Shown piece after piece: positions 1 through 5,135 of a DNA stretch of 5,135 nt; the first letter of the stretch is position 1; every line of letters starts with the position of its first letter. Below the pieces are notes generated by a model. It ran no database searches. It was not told where the DNA came from and saw nothing but the letters and a program-made list of their open reading frames with translations. Where the stretch lies: NCBI GenBank assembly GCA_937907435.1, contig CALCIA010000097.1, positions 1-5,135 on the forward strand. The letters are read 5' to 3'. The translations under genes were made by a program, and so were the position numbers. Origin of the DNA: an uncultured Actinomycetes bacterium (GTDB taxonomy: Bacteria > Actinomycetota > Thermoleophilia > Solirubrobacterales > 70-9).

Positions 1-58
1 ACACCCGCCCCTCTCGCCACGGCCACAGCCTGCCCGGGCCGTGGCGAGAGGGGCGGGT
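1..58. terminator. Left 22-bp perfect-stem hairpin, possible terminator of an upstream gene
   Basis: Bases 3-24 are the exact reverse complement of bases 37-58, giving a 22-bp perfect stem with a 12-nt loop (25-36, ACAGCCTGCCCG). No T-tract follows on the + strand, so it is not a textbook intrinsic terminator, although GC-rich actinobacteria often lack clear U-tracts. It is the outer part of a 101-bp inverted repeat whose partner lies at 4951-5051. The window begins at its edge, so a longer repeat or an upstream gene that it terminates cannot be seen. Confidence 0.6.
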
Positions 59-65
59 CCCCTAC

Positions 66-101
66 CCGGGCGACAGCTTGCGGGGTCTGGGCCCTTCCGG
101 G
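66..101 (+). repeat. 36-bp repeat, copy 1
   Basis: This copy has the core CCGGGCGACAGCTTGCGGG (66-84), a variable stretch, and then CCCTTCCGGG (92-101). The same 19-bp core recurs exactly at 174-192 and, inverted, at 4968-4986. It lies just inside the left hairpin and is part of the longer inverted repeat. Its function is unknown. Conservation of both ends with a drifting middle suggests a dispersed intergenic repeat or a structured RNA/DNA element. Confidence 0.8.
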
Positions 102-110
102 CGCCGGCCT

Positions 111-166
111 GCGGGTGAGTTCGCAGTAATCCGCGGATAGCGCGGAGAAGTGCGAACTCGCCTGGC
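111..166. repeat. Nested hairpin between two repeat copies
   Basis: GAGTTCGCA (117-125) is exactly complementary to TGCGAACTC (151-159). Inside lies a second stem, CCGCG (131-135) with CGCGG (141-145) and a 5-nt loop, GATAG. The two stems are separated by a symmetric 5-by-5 internal loop (GTAAT and AGAAG), and weaker pairing continues outward from 117 and 159. The element sits exactly between the two direct repeat copies. It could be a folded DNA or RNA element. No known riboswitch or RNA family was recognised. Confidence 0.6.
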
Positions 167-173
167 GCTCCTT

Positions 174-209
174 CCGGGCGACAGCTTGCGGGCCCCCGTC
201 CCTTCCCGG
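174..209 (+). repeat. 36-bp repeat, copy 2
   Basis: This has the identical 19-bp core (174-192), followed by a middle and end closer to the inverted right copy than to copy 1: GGGCCCCCGTCCCTTCC here against GGGTCCCCATCCCTTCC on the minus strand of 4951-4986. Both left copies are touched by the 11-mer CCTTCCGGGCG (93-103 and 170-180), so the left block looks like a short array with a structured spacer. Confidence 0.8.
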
Positions 210-267
210 ACGCAGAGCCAGGGAAATCAACCATCTGACCCAAAGCCGACAGGGGGCCTAGGTCCCC

Positions 268-296
268 TTCTCACGCGGATCGCGCGCTCATACGCT
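268..296 (+). promoter_or_regulatory. Likely promoter of gene 1, giving a leaderless mRNA
   Basis: TACGCT (291-296) resembles a -10 box. TTCTCA (268-273) matches four of six positions of the TTGACA -35 consensus, with an ideal 17-nt spacer. Transcription would start about 7-9 nt downstream of the -10 box, at or next to the GTG at 305. No Shine-Dalgarno sequence precedes that codon. Together these suggest a leaderless transcript, which is common in actinobacteria. The boxes are inferred by eye. Confidence 0.5.
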
Positions 297-304
297 CTTC
301 GGTC

Positions 305-3300
305 GTGAAGGTGACGGCTCGCTCTCTCACCCACCTCGCGGTGTTCGCCGCGGTGCTCGTCGCCATCGTCGCGGTCGTCGCGGCGACCGGGCCGTCGAGC
401 GCCGGGGCGAAGACGGGCCAAGGGCAGGCCGCCAAGTCGGGCAAGGCGGGGGGACCGATCGCCTCGCCGCGGCCCGGGGAGCGGATCACCCGCAACCATC
501 TGCGCCTGGTGGTCGTCGCCGGGCCCGAGCGCGAAGACCTGCGGGCGAGGCTGAACGGGGTCGGGATCGGCAAGCGCTTCCGGGTCAACCTGGAGCGCCA
601 TCGGCGTTACCTCCAGGCATCGCTGGTCGACGGTCTGCGACCGGGCCGCAACACCCTCGTCGTCTGGGTGAAGCGCAAGGACCGGGGTTATCGGCGCGCC
701 GCGGTCAACTTCGTCGTCGCCTCCCGCGCGCCGATGACCAGCGCCGGGCGGGACCTCCGCGTCAGCGCCGGCGCGCGCACCGAACTGCACGGCCAGGTGC
801 TGATGCCGCCATCGACGCAAGGCGGCGCCGCACAGGCCAGCGCCGCCCAGGGCGGCCCCGAAGTCGAATGGAGCGTCGTCTCGGCCCCGTCGCGAAGCGA
901 ACTCTCCGCCCCGTTGGCGACGATCGCCCCGCCGCCCGGCGGGCCGGAACCGGCGGGCCTCGAAGAAGCCGACACGCTGAGCCCCGTCTTCGCCCCCGAC
1001 GTCCCCGGCCGCTACACGCTGGAAATGTCGGCCTCGGGCGCGACCGGAACGAGCACCGACACGGCGACGATCTACGTCGTCCCCTCCACCCCGCTGGTGA
1101 ACCTCGACACCGAAGTCAAGGCCGGCGAGGGCGGCGCCCAGCCGGGGATCCGGATCGGCGCCAACGACCTCGCCGCGCCCTACCTGCGGACCGCCGCCGG
1201 GGCCAAGAACTACTCGGGGACGATCGAAGGGATCTCCTACGAGGCGATCTGGCAGGTCGTCGCGCTCGAACGCTCGACCACGGCGCTGAAGTGGAACCGC
1301 ACCTACGGCATCTGCAAGACCGCCCAGAGCGGCAGCTGGTACCCCTGCCGGATCGGCGAAGCGGGCGCGGTCGCCCCCGCCCAGGTCGGCGTCCCGGTGG
1401 CCGCCAAGCTCGGCGAAGAACTCGCCGGCCTCGGCAACGAAACCCTGGTCATCGCCGCCTCCCACAGGAGCGGCGGCGCGGGGATGGAATGGGCGGCGCC
1501 CGACGAAGCCAAGTTCGTCGAAGCCAACTTCGCCGCGATCGGCTTCCCGAAGGAATCCGACCCGGAAATCGGCGCGCAGATCACCGCCGCCAAGGCCGGG
1601 GAAATGGCCGGGGTCGGCGTCCCCGGGCTCTCGCAGGGCGAAGCGACGATCACCGCGGGCGCCGGGACGAACGGGCTGGTCGGTTATCTCAGCCCCGACT
1701 CGAGCGTGCCGACGCCGCACTACGGCTTCGTCTCGCCGCAGCGGATCCCCTTCGACACCCGCGCCGCCTCCGAATGCAACGCGCAGGGATGCAGCGTCAC
1801 CCAGCGCATCGGCAAGGGCGCGGGCGCGGTCGAAGTCAAGGGGACCGTGCCCGCCGACGAGGGCGGCTTCCTGGTCGCCGGCTACAACCGCCTGACGCTG
1901 GCACCGATCGAAAGCAAGACCTTCGTCACCGCCGTCGTCGGCGAAGAACAGGAATACAACTACGGCCCGGCCCGCGCCGCACTCGAACGGATGGCGCCCT
2001 ACGTCGCGGGCCTCGCCCAGAAGCAGGCGATCGTCCTCGTCACCTCGATCCACGGCTCCAAGCAGGCGCGGAAGATCCTCTACCAGCCGGGCACGCCACC
2101 CTGGAGCAAGCTGCTGAGCGCGGTGGCGGGCGTCGGCGGCACCCGCGAAGAACTGGTCAAGGGCGCGGCGACGACCGGCGCCGACTACTCGCTCGTCGGC
2201 GCGGCGAAGCTCCTCGAAGGCGCGGGCGTCGAGTCCTCGAGCGCCGGGGCGCGGCTGCGCGGCGTCTTCGTCCCCGACAGCGACTCCATCTACCGGCCCG
2301 AATCGGTCAACCCGACGACGGCGCCGAACGAACTGCTGATGAACACGATCCTCGGCGCACCCGGCACCGAGGCCTGGCCGGACGAAAACGACCCCGAAGT
2401 GATGGCGGCGATGACCTGGATCGGCACCCACACGAAGCTGCTCGGCTCCCGCCCGCGGTTCAGCTACTGGAACAAGCTGACCACCCCGGCGCTCGCCGGC
2501 GAAGCGCTCGAAGAGGTGGACGCCGTCGACAACTTCCCACCTCACCAGGGATTCAGCTCGAGGGCCTTCCACGCGGCGCTCGAAGACCTGACCGTCGAGC
2601 TGCCGCTGGTCAAGTCGGTGCGCGCCTACATGGAAGAGCTCGCCTCCCCCGCCGGCGGCGGGACGGAAGCCTGGGAGAAGGCGTTCAAGATCAACGCCGA
2701 ACTCAAGGACCTGCTCGAAAAGCTGAAGGAAAAGGGCAAATCCACGGCCGCCTTCCTCTCCTTCCTCACCCAGGTCGCCCAGGTCGCCGCCACCTTCGCC
2801 GGGTTCCCCGAGGCGGGGGCGGTGATCAAGTTCATCGAAGCGTCGGTGATCGCCGGCGAGTCCGGGCAGGCCGTCTACAACACCAACTTCGACGGCTCCG
2901 AAGGCAAGCCGAGCATCGAAGTCGAAGCGGCGCGGCTCGGCGAAGAGCTGGTCAAACAGGCGAAGGCGAACGAAAAGTCGTTCGCGCGGTTCGGCGACAT
3001 CCTGGTCAGCGACTGGAGCAAGCTCCAGCTGATGGGCAAATACGGCGGCTGCAACCCGGAAGGCAGCTGCGGCCCGAAGGGCGAATACGACGAACTCGCC
3101 TACGACCCGCAGATGGCCGAAGCGGCCCGCCAGATGACGACCGACGGCTTCGAACGCGAGCTCTACACGCGGCTCGTCCCGCTCGCCTTCCCGATCTGGA
3201 ACACGGAACCGGAAACCACCACCGAAGCCACGAACCTCGGCGAACACTATTACTGCCGCGACATCTCCTATCCGTTCTACCGCGCGCCCGAACTGGCGTA

Positions 3301-3565
3301 CTTCAAGAGCCTCAGCGGGCTCGCGCCGGCCCCCGGCGACCATCCGGCCACCGACAGTCCCTTCTCATACCGCGTCTACCTCTCGGTCGCCCGCTCCGGC
3401 CTGACCTACGGCTGGGCCTCGAAGTCGATGCTGGAACACATGTTCAACCCGCTGAACGCGAAGAACGCCAAGGAAGACGGCCTGCAGATGAACCGTGGCG
3501 ACTTCATGCGCGAAGGCGAACGGATCAACAAGTACATCCCCGCCCACTCCTGTTACTGGTACTGA
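305..3565 (+). CDS. Large exported multidomain protein of unknown function
   Basis: This 1086-residue protein is not recognised as a named family. The GTG at 305 is the first possible start after an in-frame stop at 236-238. Residues 1-35 form a signal peptide: K2 and R6, a hydrophobic core at about 11-28, and then a small-residue region. Residues 50-139 look like an Ig-type beta domain (IASPRPGERI near the start, RNTLVVWVKRKDRG near the end). Residues 143-260 look like a PKD-like domain, with a VEWSVVSAP strand and the hallmark VFAPDVPGRYTLEM. Residues 313-480 and 520-668 appear to be a diverged tandem duplication resembling ILEI/FAM3-like domains. Residues 750-890 are helical and include a hydrophobic helix pair (814-850). 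The end carries a cysteine-containing module finishing HSCYWY. All eight cysteines fall in plausible pairs (337/348, 491/496, 916/922, 984/1083), which fits an exported, disulfide-bonded protein. No cell-wall anchor or C-terminal membrane segment is seen, so it is probably secreted. Domain names are inferred by pattern. The coding call is firm. Confidence 0.9.
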   Translation: MKVTARSLTHLAVFAAVLVAIVAVVAATGPSSAGAKTGQGQAAKSGKAGGPIASPRPGERITRNHLRLVVVAGPEREDLRARLNGVGIGKRFRVNLERHRRYLQASLVDGLRPGRNTLVVWVKRKDRGYRRAAVNFVVASRAPMTSAGRDLRVSAGARTELHGQVLMPPSTQGGAAQASAAQGGPEVEWSVVSAPSRSELSAPLATIAPPPGGPEPAGLEEADTLSPVFAPDVPGRYTLEMSASGATGTSTDTATIYVVPSTPLVNLDTEVKAGEGGAQPGIRIGANDLAAPYLRTAAGAKNYSGTIEGISYEAIWQVVALERSTTALKWNRTYGICKTAQSGSWYPCRIGEAGAVAPAQVGVPVAAKLGEELAGLGNETLVIAASHRSGGAGMEWAAPDEAKFVEANFAAIGFPKESDPEIGAQITAAKAGEMAGVGVPGLSQGEATITAGAGTNGLVGYLSPDSSVPTPHYGFVSPQRIPFDTRAASECNAQGCSVTQRIGKGAGAVEVKGTVPADEGGFLVAGYNRLTLAPIESKTFVTAVVGEEQEYNYGPARAALERMAPYVAGLAQKQAIVLVTSIHGSKQARKILYQPGTPPWSKLLSAVAGVGGTREELVKGAATTGADYSLVGAAKLLEGAGVESSSAGARLRGVFVPDSDSIYRPESVNPTTAPNELLMNTILGAPGTEAWPDENDPEVMAAMTWIGTHTKLLGSRPRFSYWNKLTTPALAGEALEEVDAVDNFPPHQGFSSRAFHAALEDLTVELPLVKSVRAYMEELASPAGGGTEAWEKAFKINAELKDLLEKLKEKGKSTAAFLSFLTQVAQVAATFAGFPEAGAVIKFIEASVIAGESGQAVYNTNFDGSEGKPSIEVEAARLGEELVKQAKANEKSFARFGDILVSDWSKLQLMGKYGGCNPEGSCGPKGEYDELAYDPQMAEAARQMTTDGFERELYTRLVPLAFPIWNTEPETTTEATNLGEHYYCRDISYPFYRAPELAYFKSLSGLAPAPGDHPATDSPFSYRVYLSVARSGLTYGWASKSMLEHMFNPLNAKNAKEDGLQMNRGDFMREGERINKYIPAHSCYWY
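1250..2284 (+). other. Diverged tandem domain duplication inside gene 1 (ILEI/FAM3-like?)
   Basis: Copy A spans residues 316-467 (1250-1705) and copy B residues 522-660 (1868-2284). Three blocks recur in the same order. The first is WQVVALERSTTALKWNRTY (316-334) against FLVAGYNRLTLAPIESKTF (522-540). The second is LAGLGNETLVIAAS (373-386) against VAGLAQKQAIVLVTS (567-581). The third is GLVGYLSPDSS (457-467) against LRGVFVPDSDS (651-661). Identity is low, so this is a structural-pattern call. The layout of a strand with 'ALDR-x-T', a variable linker with small helices, 'L-x-x-L-....-LV-hydrophobic' and a closing strand resembles ILEI/FAM3 carbohydrate-binding-like domains. Confidence 0.45.
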
Positions 3566-3566
3566 G

Positions 3567-3598
3567 CCGGCCGGCGCCGGCCGGGCCCGCCGCGGCGG
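3567..3598. terminator. Two GC palindromes directly after gene 1
   Basis: An 18-bp perfect palindrome, CCGGCCGGCGCCGGCCGG (3567-3584), starts one base after the stop codon. A second 12-bp palindrome, CCGCCGCGGCGG, follows at 3587-3598. Either could form a strong RNA hairpin and slow or end transcription, but there is no T-tract. In so GC-rich a sequence short GC palindromes also arise by chance, so the terminator role is tentative. Confidence 0.4.
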
Positions 3599-3644
3599 CC
3601 CGAGAAACTTGTCGCCCGCTCGCGGGTTCCTGGAGGCACGCCGC

Positions 3645-3650
3645 TACACT
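3645..3650 (+). promoter_or_regulatory. Putative -10 box for the protease gene
   Basis: TACACT lies in an otherwise GC-rich gap and resembles a -10 element. It would start a transcript near 3657 with a leader of about 35 nt before the TTG start. No good -35 hexamer sits at normal spacing: TTGTCG (3609-3614) is 30 nt upstream and TTCCTG (3627-3632) is only 12. A small hairpin, CCCG-CTCG-CGGG (3615-3626), overlaps the expected -35 zone. Separate transcription of gene 2 is therefore likely but not certain. Confidence 0.4.
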
Positions 3651-3679
3651 CGCCGCTCTGGGCCGACCGGCCTCTACGC

Positions 3680-3685
3680 AGGGGA
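3680..3685 (+). promoter_or_regulatory. Ribosome binding site that fixes the TTG start of the protease
   Basis: AGGGGA lies 5 nt before TTG 3691. This supports initiation there rather than at TTG 3718 or ATG 3745, which lack comparable upstream sites. Starting at 3691 also supplies the basic residues (R15, H16, R17) that precede the hydrophobic signal-peptide core. Confidence 0.65.
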
Positions 3686-3690
3686 AAACG

Positions 3691-4932
3691 TTGACGATCC
3701 GACCGAACGAGGCCAATTTGATCCTCTTCTCGCGCCACCGCGCCATGGCGCCGCTTCTCGCCGTACTCGTGCTCATCGGCGGGCTCATCCTCGCCGCCAC
3801 CGCGACCGCCGCGCCGAACCCCAAGGCCAACGCCTCGGTGATCGGCGGGCACAACGCGACGATCGCCGAATATCCGTCGCTCGCCTTCATCGAAGGGGTG
3901 CAGGCGACGGCCGGCTACGCCTGCACCGGCACCGTGGTCGCGCCGCGGGTCATCCTCACCGCCGGGCACTGCGTCGAGGACATCGAATCGAGCTCGATCG
4001 TCGAGCCGGGGCTGATCGCCGTCGCGACCGGGATCTCCAACCTGAAGAAGATCCAGCGCACGCAGGTCAGCAAAGTCGAACGGGTGCTGGCCTACCCCGA
4101 CTTCGACCCGACCCAGCTGCACGGCGACGCCGGCCTCCTGATCCTCACCGACCCGGTGACCGCCCCGCCGATCGCGCTTGCCACCGGGGCCGACGCGGCG
4201 CTCTACGAACCGGGCGACCAGCTGACCGTCGCCGGCTGGGGGATCGACAACCGCAACACCGGCCACGCGCCGAACCAGCTGCAGGCGGCGACGGTGCCGA
4301 TCGAGGAAGCCTCGCGCTGCAAGGAAGGCACGCGCCGCTTCTACCCCTTCTTCGACCCGAGCCGTCAGGTCTGCGCGCTCGACTCGCCGCAGTTCCGCAT
4401 CACCACCTGCCACGGCGACTCCGGCGGCCCCGCGATCGCCACCCGCGCGGACGGCACGCCGGTCGAGGTCGGCGTGACGAGCCTCGGCGACGGGTCCTGC
4501 AACCCCGCCAGCCCGGCCGTCTTCACTCGCGTCGACCAGATCTCAGCCTGGGTGCAGAGCTGGATCGACGCGGTCGAAGCGGGCGCCCCGGAACCGCAGG
4601 TCAAGGTCCCCAAGGCCCACATCCCCCTGCTCACCCGCGAACGCTCCGAAGAAATCAGCGGCCTGGCGATGGAGGAAGCCTTCGGCCCGAAGTTCGACCA
4701 CGGCCAGGAAAAGACGATCAAGTGCGAGCGCCTCGCCAAGTCCCGCCTCAAGTGCGGCGTCACCTGGTTCCAAGGCCCGAACGACTATTTCGGCCGAGTC
4801 ACCGTCTTCTACGCAATCCGCCACAACGTCGTCCTGGCCGGCGTCCACTACACGGTCCACTGGGTGAACGACCACTGCTACTTCCACAGCGGTCGGCCGG
4901 ACAGCTGCCGGGTGCAGACGAAGACGAAGTAG
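3691..4932 (+). CDS. Exported trypsin-fold serine protease (S1 family) with C-terminal Cys-pair domain
   Basis: This 413-residue endopeptidase is predicted to act outside the cell. Residues 1-41 form a signal peptide: R15, H16, R17, a hydrophobic core at about 20-35, and an ATATAA cleavage region. A short propeptide leads to the mature-type N terminus VIGG (50-53). The protease domain spans about 50-295. His93 (TAGHC), Asp146 (HGDAGLLIL) and Ser244 (CHGDSGGP) form the full triad, and Gly242 provides the oxyanion hole. Cysteines 78/94, 210/228 and 240/270 match the three conserved disulfides of the chymotrypsin fold. The residue six before the catalytic serine, which sets S1 specificity, is Thr238 rather than Asp, so trypsin-like cleavage after Arg/Lys is not expected. 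Residues 296-413 form an extension with Cys345/Cys355 around KCERLAKSRLKC, followed by aromatic strand-like segments and Cys396/Cys406. This could be a small binding or stability domain. The gene begins 125 nt after gene 1, on the same strand, with its own RBS. The family call is firm; substrate and specificity are unknown. Confidence 0.95.
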   Translation: MTIRPNEANLILFSRHRAMAPLLAVLVLIGGLILAATATAAPNPKANASVIGGHNATIAEYPSLAFIEGVQATAGYACTGTVVAPRVILTAGHCVEDIESSSIVEPGLIAVATGISNLKKIQRTQVSKVERVLAYPDFDPTQLHGDAGLLILTDPVTAPPIALATGADAALYEPGDQLTVAGWGIDNRNTGHAPNQLQAATVPIEEASRCKEGTRRFYPFFDPSRQVCALDSPQFRITTCHGDSGGPAIATRADGTPVEVGVTSLGDGSCNPASPAVFTRVDQISAWVQSWIDAVEAGAPEPQVKVPKAHIPLLTRERSEEISGLAMEEAFGPKFDHGQEKTIKCERLAKSRLKCGVTWFQGPNDYFGRVTVFYAIRHNVVLAGVHYTVHWVNDHCYFHSGRPDSCRVQTKTK

Positions 4933-4950
4933 GCCCGGGGGGCTCGGCGG

Positions 4951-4986
4951 CCCGGAAGGGATGGGGACCCGCAAGCTGTCGCCCGG
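4951..4986 (-). repeat. 36-bp repeat, copy 3 (inverted)
   Basis: The minus strand reads the exact 19-bp core (4968-4986), then TCCCCATCCCTTCCGGG. It begins 18 nt after the protease stop codon and is the inner part of the right inverted repeat. It is closest in its variable middle to copy 2 (174-209). Confidence 0.8.
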
Positions 4987-4993
4987 ATTACGG

Positions 4994-5051
4994 ACGCGCC
5001 CCTCTCGCCACGGCCCGGGCAGGCTGTGGCCGTGGCGAGAGGGGCGGGTGT
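4994..5051. terminator. Right hairpin, probable terminator of the protease gene
   Basis: Bases 4994-5015 pair with 5028-5049 over 21 of 22 positions (only G4996/G5047 fails), with the 12-nt loop CGGGCAGGCTGT. It begins about 60 nt after the protease stop. A long symmetric hairpin of this kind could stop transcription from both sides. It lacks a T-tract, so it may instead act as an mRNA 3'-end stabiliser or as a mobile-repeat end. Confidence 0.6.
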
Positions 5052-5135
5052 GCGGAAGGTGTGGAGGGACACTCGCGGGGGCGTCACGGGAGTGCGCCGG
5101 GTGTGCGCCAGAAGTGCGGCGGGGCCGTCACCGAA
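5052..5135. other. Right margin, no gene established
   Basis: These 84 bases contain no convincing start with an RBS and no recognisable protein or RNA. Degenerate 10-nt units occur in a row (AGTGCGCCGG at 5091, TGTGCGCCAG at 5102, AGTGCGGCGG at 5113). On the minus strand one frame is open from the window edge to a TGA at 5084-5086, so the tail of a convergent gene is possible but unsupported. Confidence 0.3.

Larger units (their letters stand above)
1..101 (+). repeat. Left copy of the 101-bp inverted repeat flanking the two genes
   Basis: The reverse complement of 4951-5051 aligns to this stretch without gaps. The outer 58 bp differ at one position. The inner 43 bp match at about three quarters of positions and share a 19-bp identical core (66-84). 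The hairpin loop and the inner flank are asymmetric, so they establish opposite orientation for the two copies. No transposase or terminal target duplication is visible, and the left border cannot be inspected because the window starts here. Confidence 0.85.
4951..5051 (-). repeat. Right copy of the 101-bp inverted repeat
   Basis: This is the partner of 1-101, aligning as a gapless reverse complement. The single difference in the outer 58 bp is G4996, where the left copy predicts C. The inner edge is CCCGGAAGGG (4951-4960), mirroring CCCTTCCGGG (92-101). The two copies enclose both genes with opposite orientation. Confidence 0.85.

Noticed and set aside
1..209. CRISPR array from the repeated 19-bp core and 66-nt spacer
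   Set aside because: There are only two direct copies, the spacer is itself a hairpin, repeat ends vary, and no cas genes are present.
227..3343. A minus-strand open frame of over 1000 codons covering almost all of gene 1
   Set aside because: Its translation is a low-complexity run of Arg, Gly, Asp, Ala and Val typical of the antisense of GC-rich genes. It shows no domains or signal, whereas the + strand frame has a signal peptide, beta domains and paired cysteines.
3605..3626. A possible fourth copy of the repeat core upstream of the protease (TGTCGCCCG, shared with 4977-4985)
   Set aside because: Only 9 bases match exactly, and the rest diverges quickly. In this base composition that is too weak to call.
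868..3690. An open + strand frame running without a stop through gene 1 into the protease, suggesting a giant fusion
   Set aside because: The portion upstream of 3691 is Arg/Gly/Pro-rich shadow translation of gene 1 in another frame. The protease has its own RBS, start and signal peptide.
3553..4413. Minus-strand open frames over the protease region
   Set aside because: They are shadows of the protease gene, with compositionally biased translations and no recognisable motifs.
5052..5135. Start of a new + strand gene at the GTG codons after the right hairpin
   Set aside because: Two frames stay open to the edge, but there are too few codons, no clear RBS and no recognisable sequence.

Overview
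The window is very GC-rich, with strong G/C third-position bias, non-ATG starts (GTG and TTG), and two large Sec-type exported proteins on the + strand. This style, together with a small C-terminal cysteine-pair domain on the protease, suggests a high-GC actinobacterium, possibly of the Thermoleophilia/Solirubrobacterales type. That placement is inferred from style and was not tested by a search.

Layout. Positions 1-304 hold no convincing gene but are rich in structure. They contain a 22-bp perfect stem hairpin (1-58), two direct copies of a repeat with the core CCGGGCGACAGCTTGCGGG (66-101 and 174-209), a nested hairpin between them (111-166), and a promoter next to a leaderless GTG start. 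Gene 1 (305-3565, 1086 aa) encodes a large exported multidomain protein of unknown function. It has a signal peptide, two Ig/PKD-like beta domains, a diverged tandem duplication that resembles ILEI/FAM3-like domains, and a helical C-terminal half with a hydrophobic helix pair and a cysteine-containing end module. A 125-nt gap with GC palindromes and a likely promoter leads to gene 2 (3691-4932, 413 aa). Gene 2 is an exported trypsin-fold (S1/chymotrypsin family) serine protease with a complete catalytic triad and an extra C-terminal domain. A hairpin follows (4994-5051), and then 84 bases in which no gene could be established.

The most striking structure is that the two genes are bracketed by gapless 101-bp inverted repeats (1-101 and 4951-5051). 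The outer 58 bp differ at one position, and the match continues inward into the 36-bp repeat core. The asymmetric hairpin loops show that the two copies are truly inverted and not just both palindromic. The pair could be shared terminators, members of a dispersed intergenic repeat family, or the borders of a movable or invertible two-gene cassette. The sequence alone does not decide between these.

How the genes work together is inference only. Both products appear to be exported, and they lie head-to-tail inside the same repeat pair. The protease might mature or degrade the large protein, or they might be independent secreted functions, since gene 2 seems to have its own promoter and ribosome binding site.
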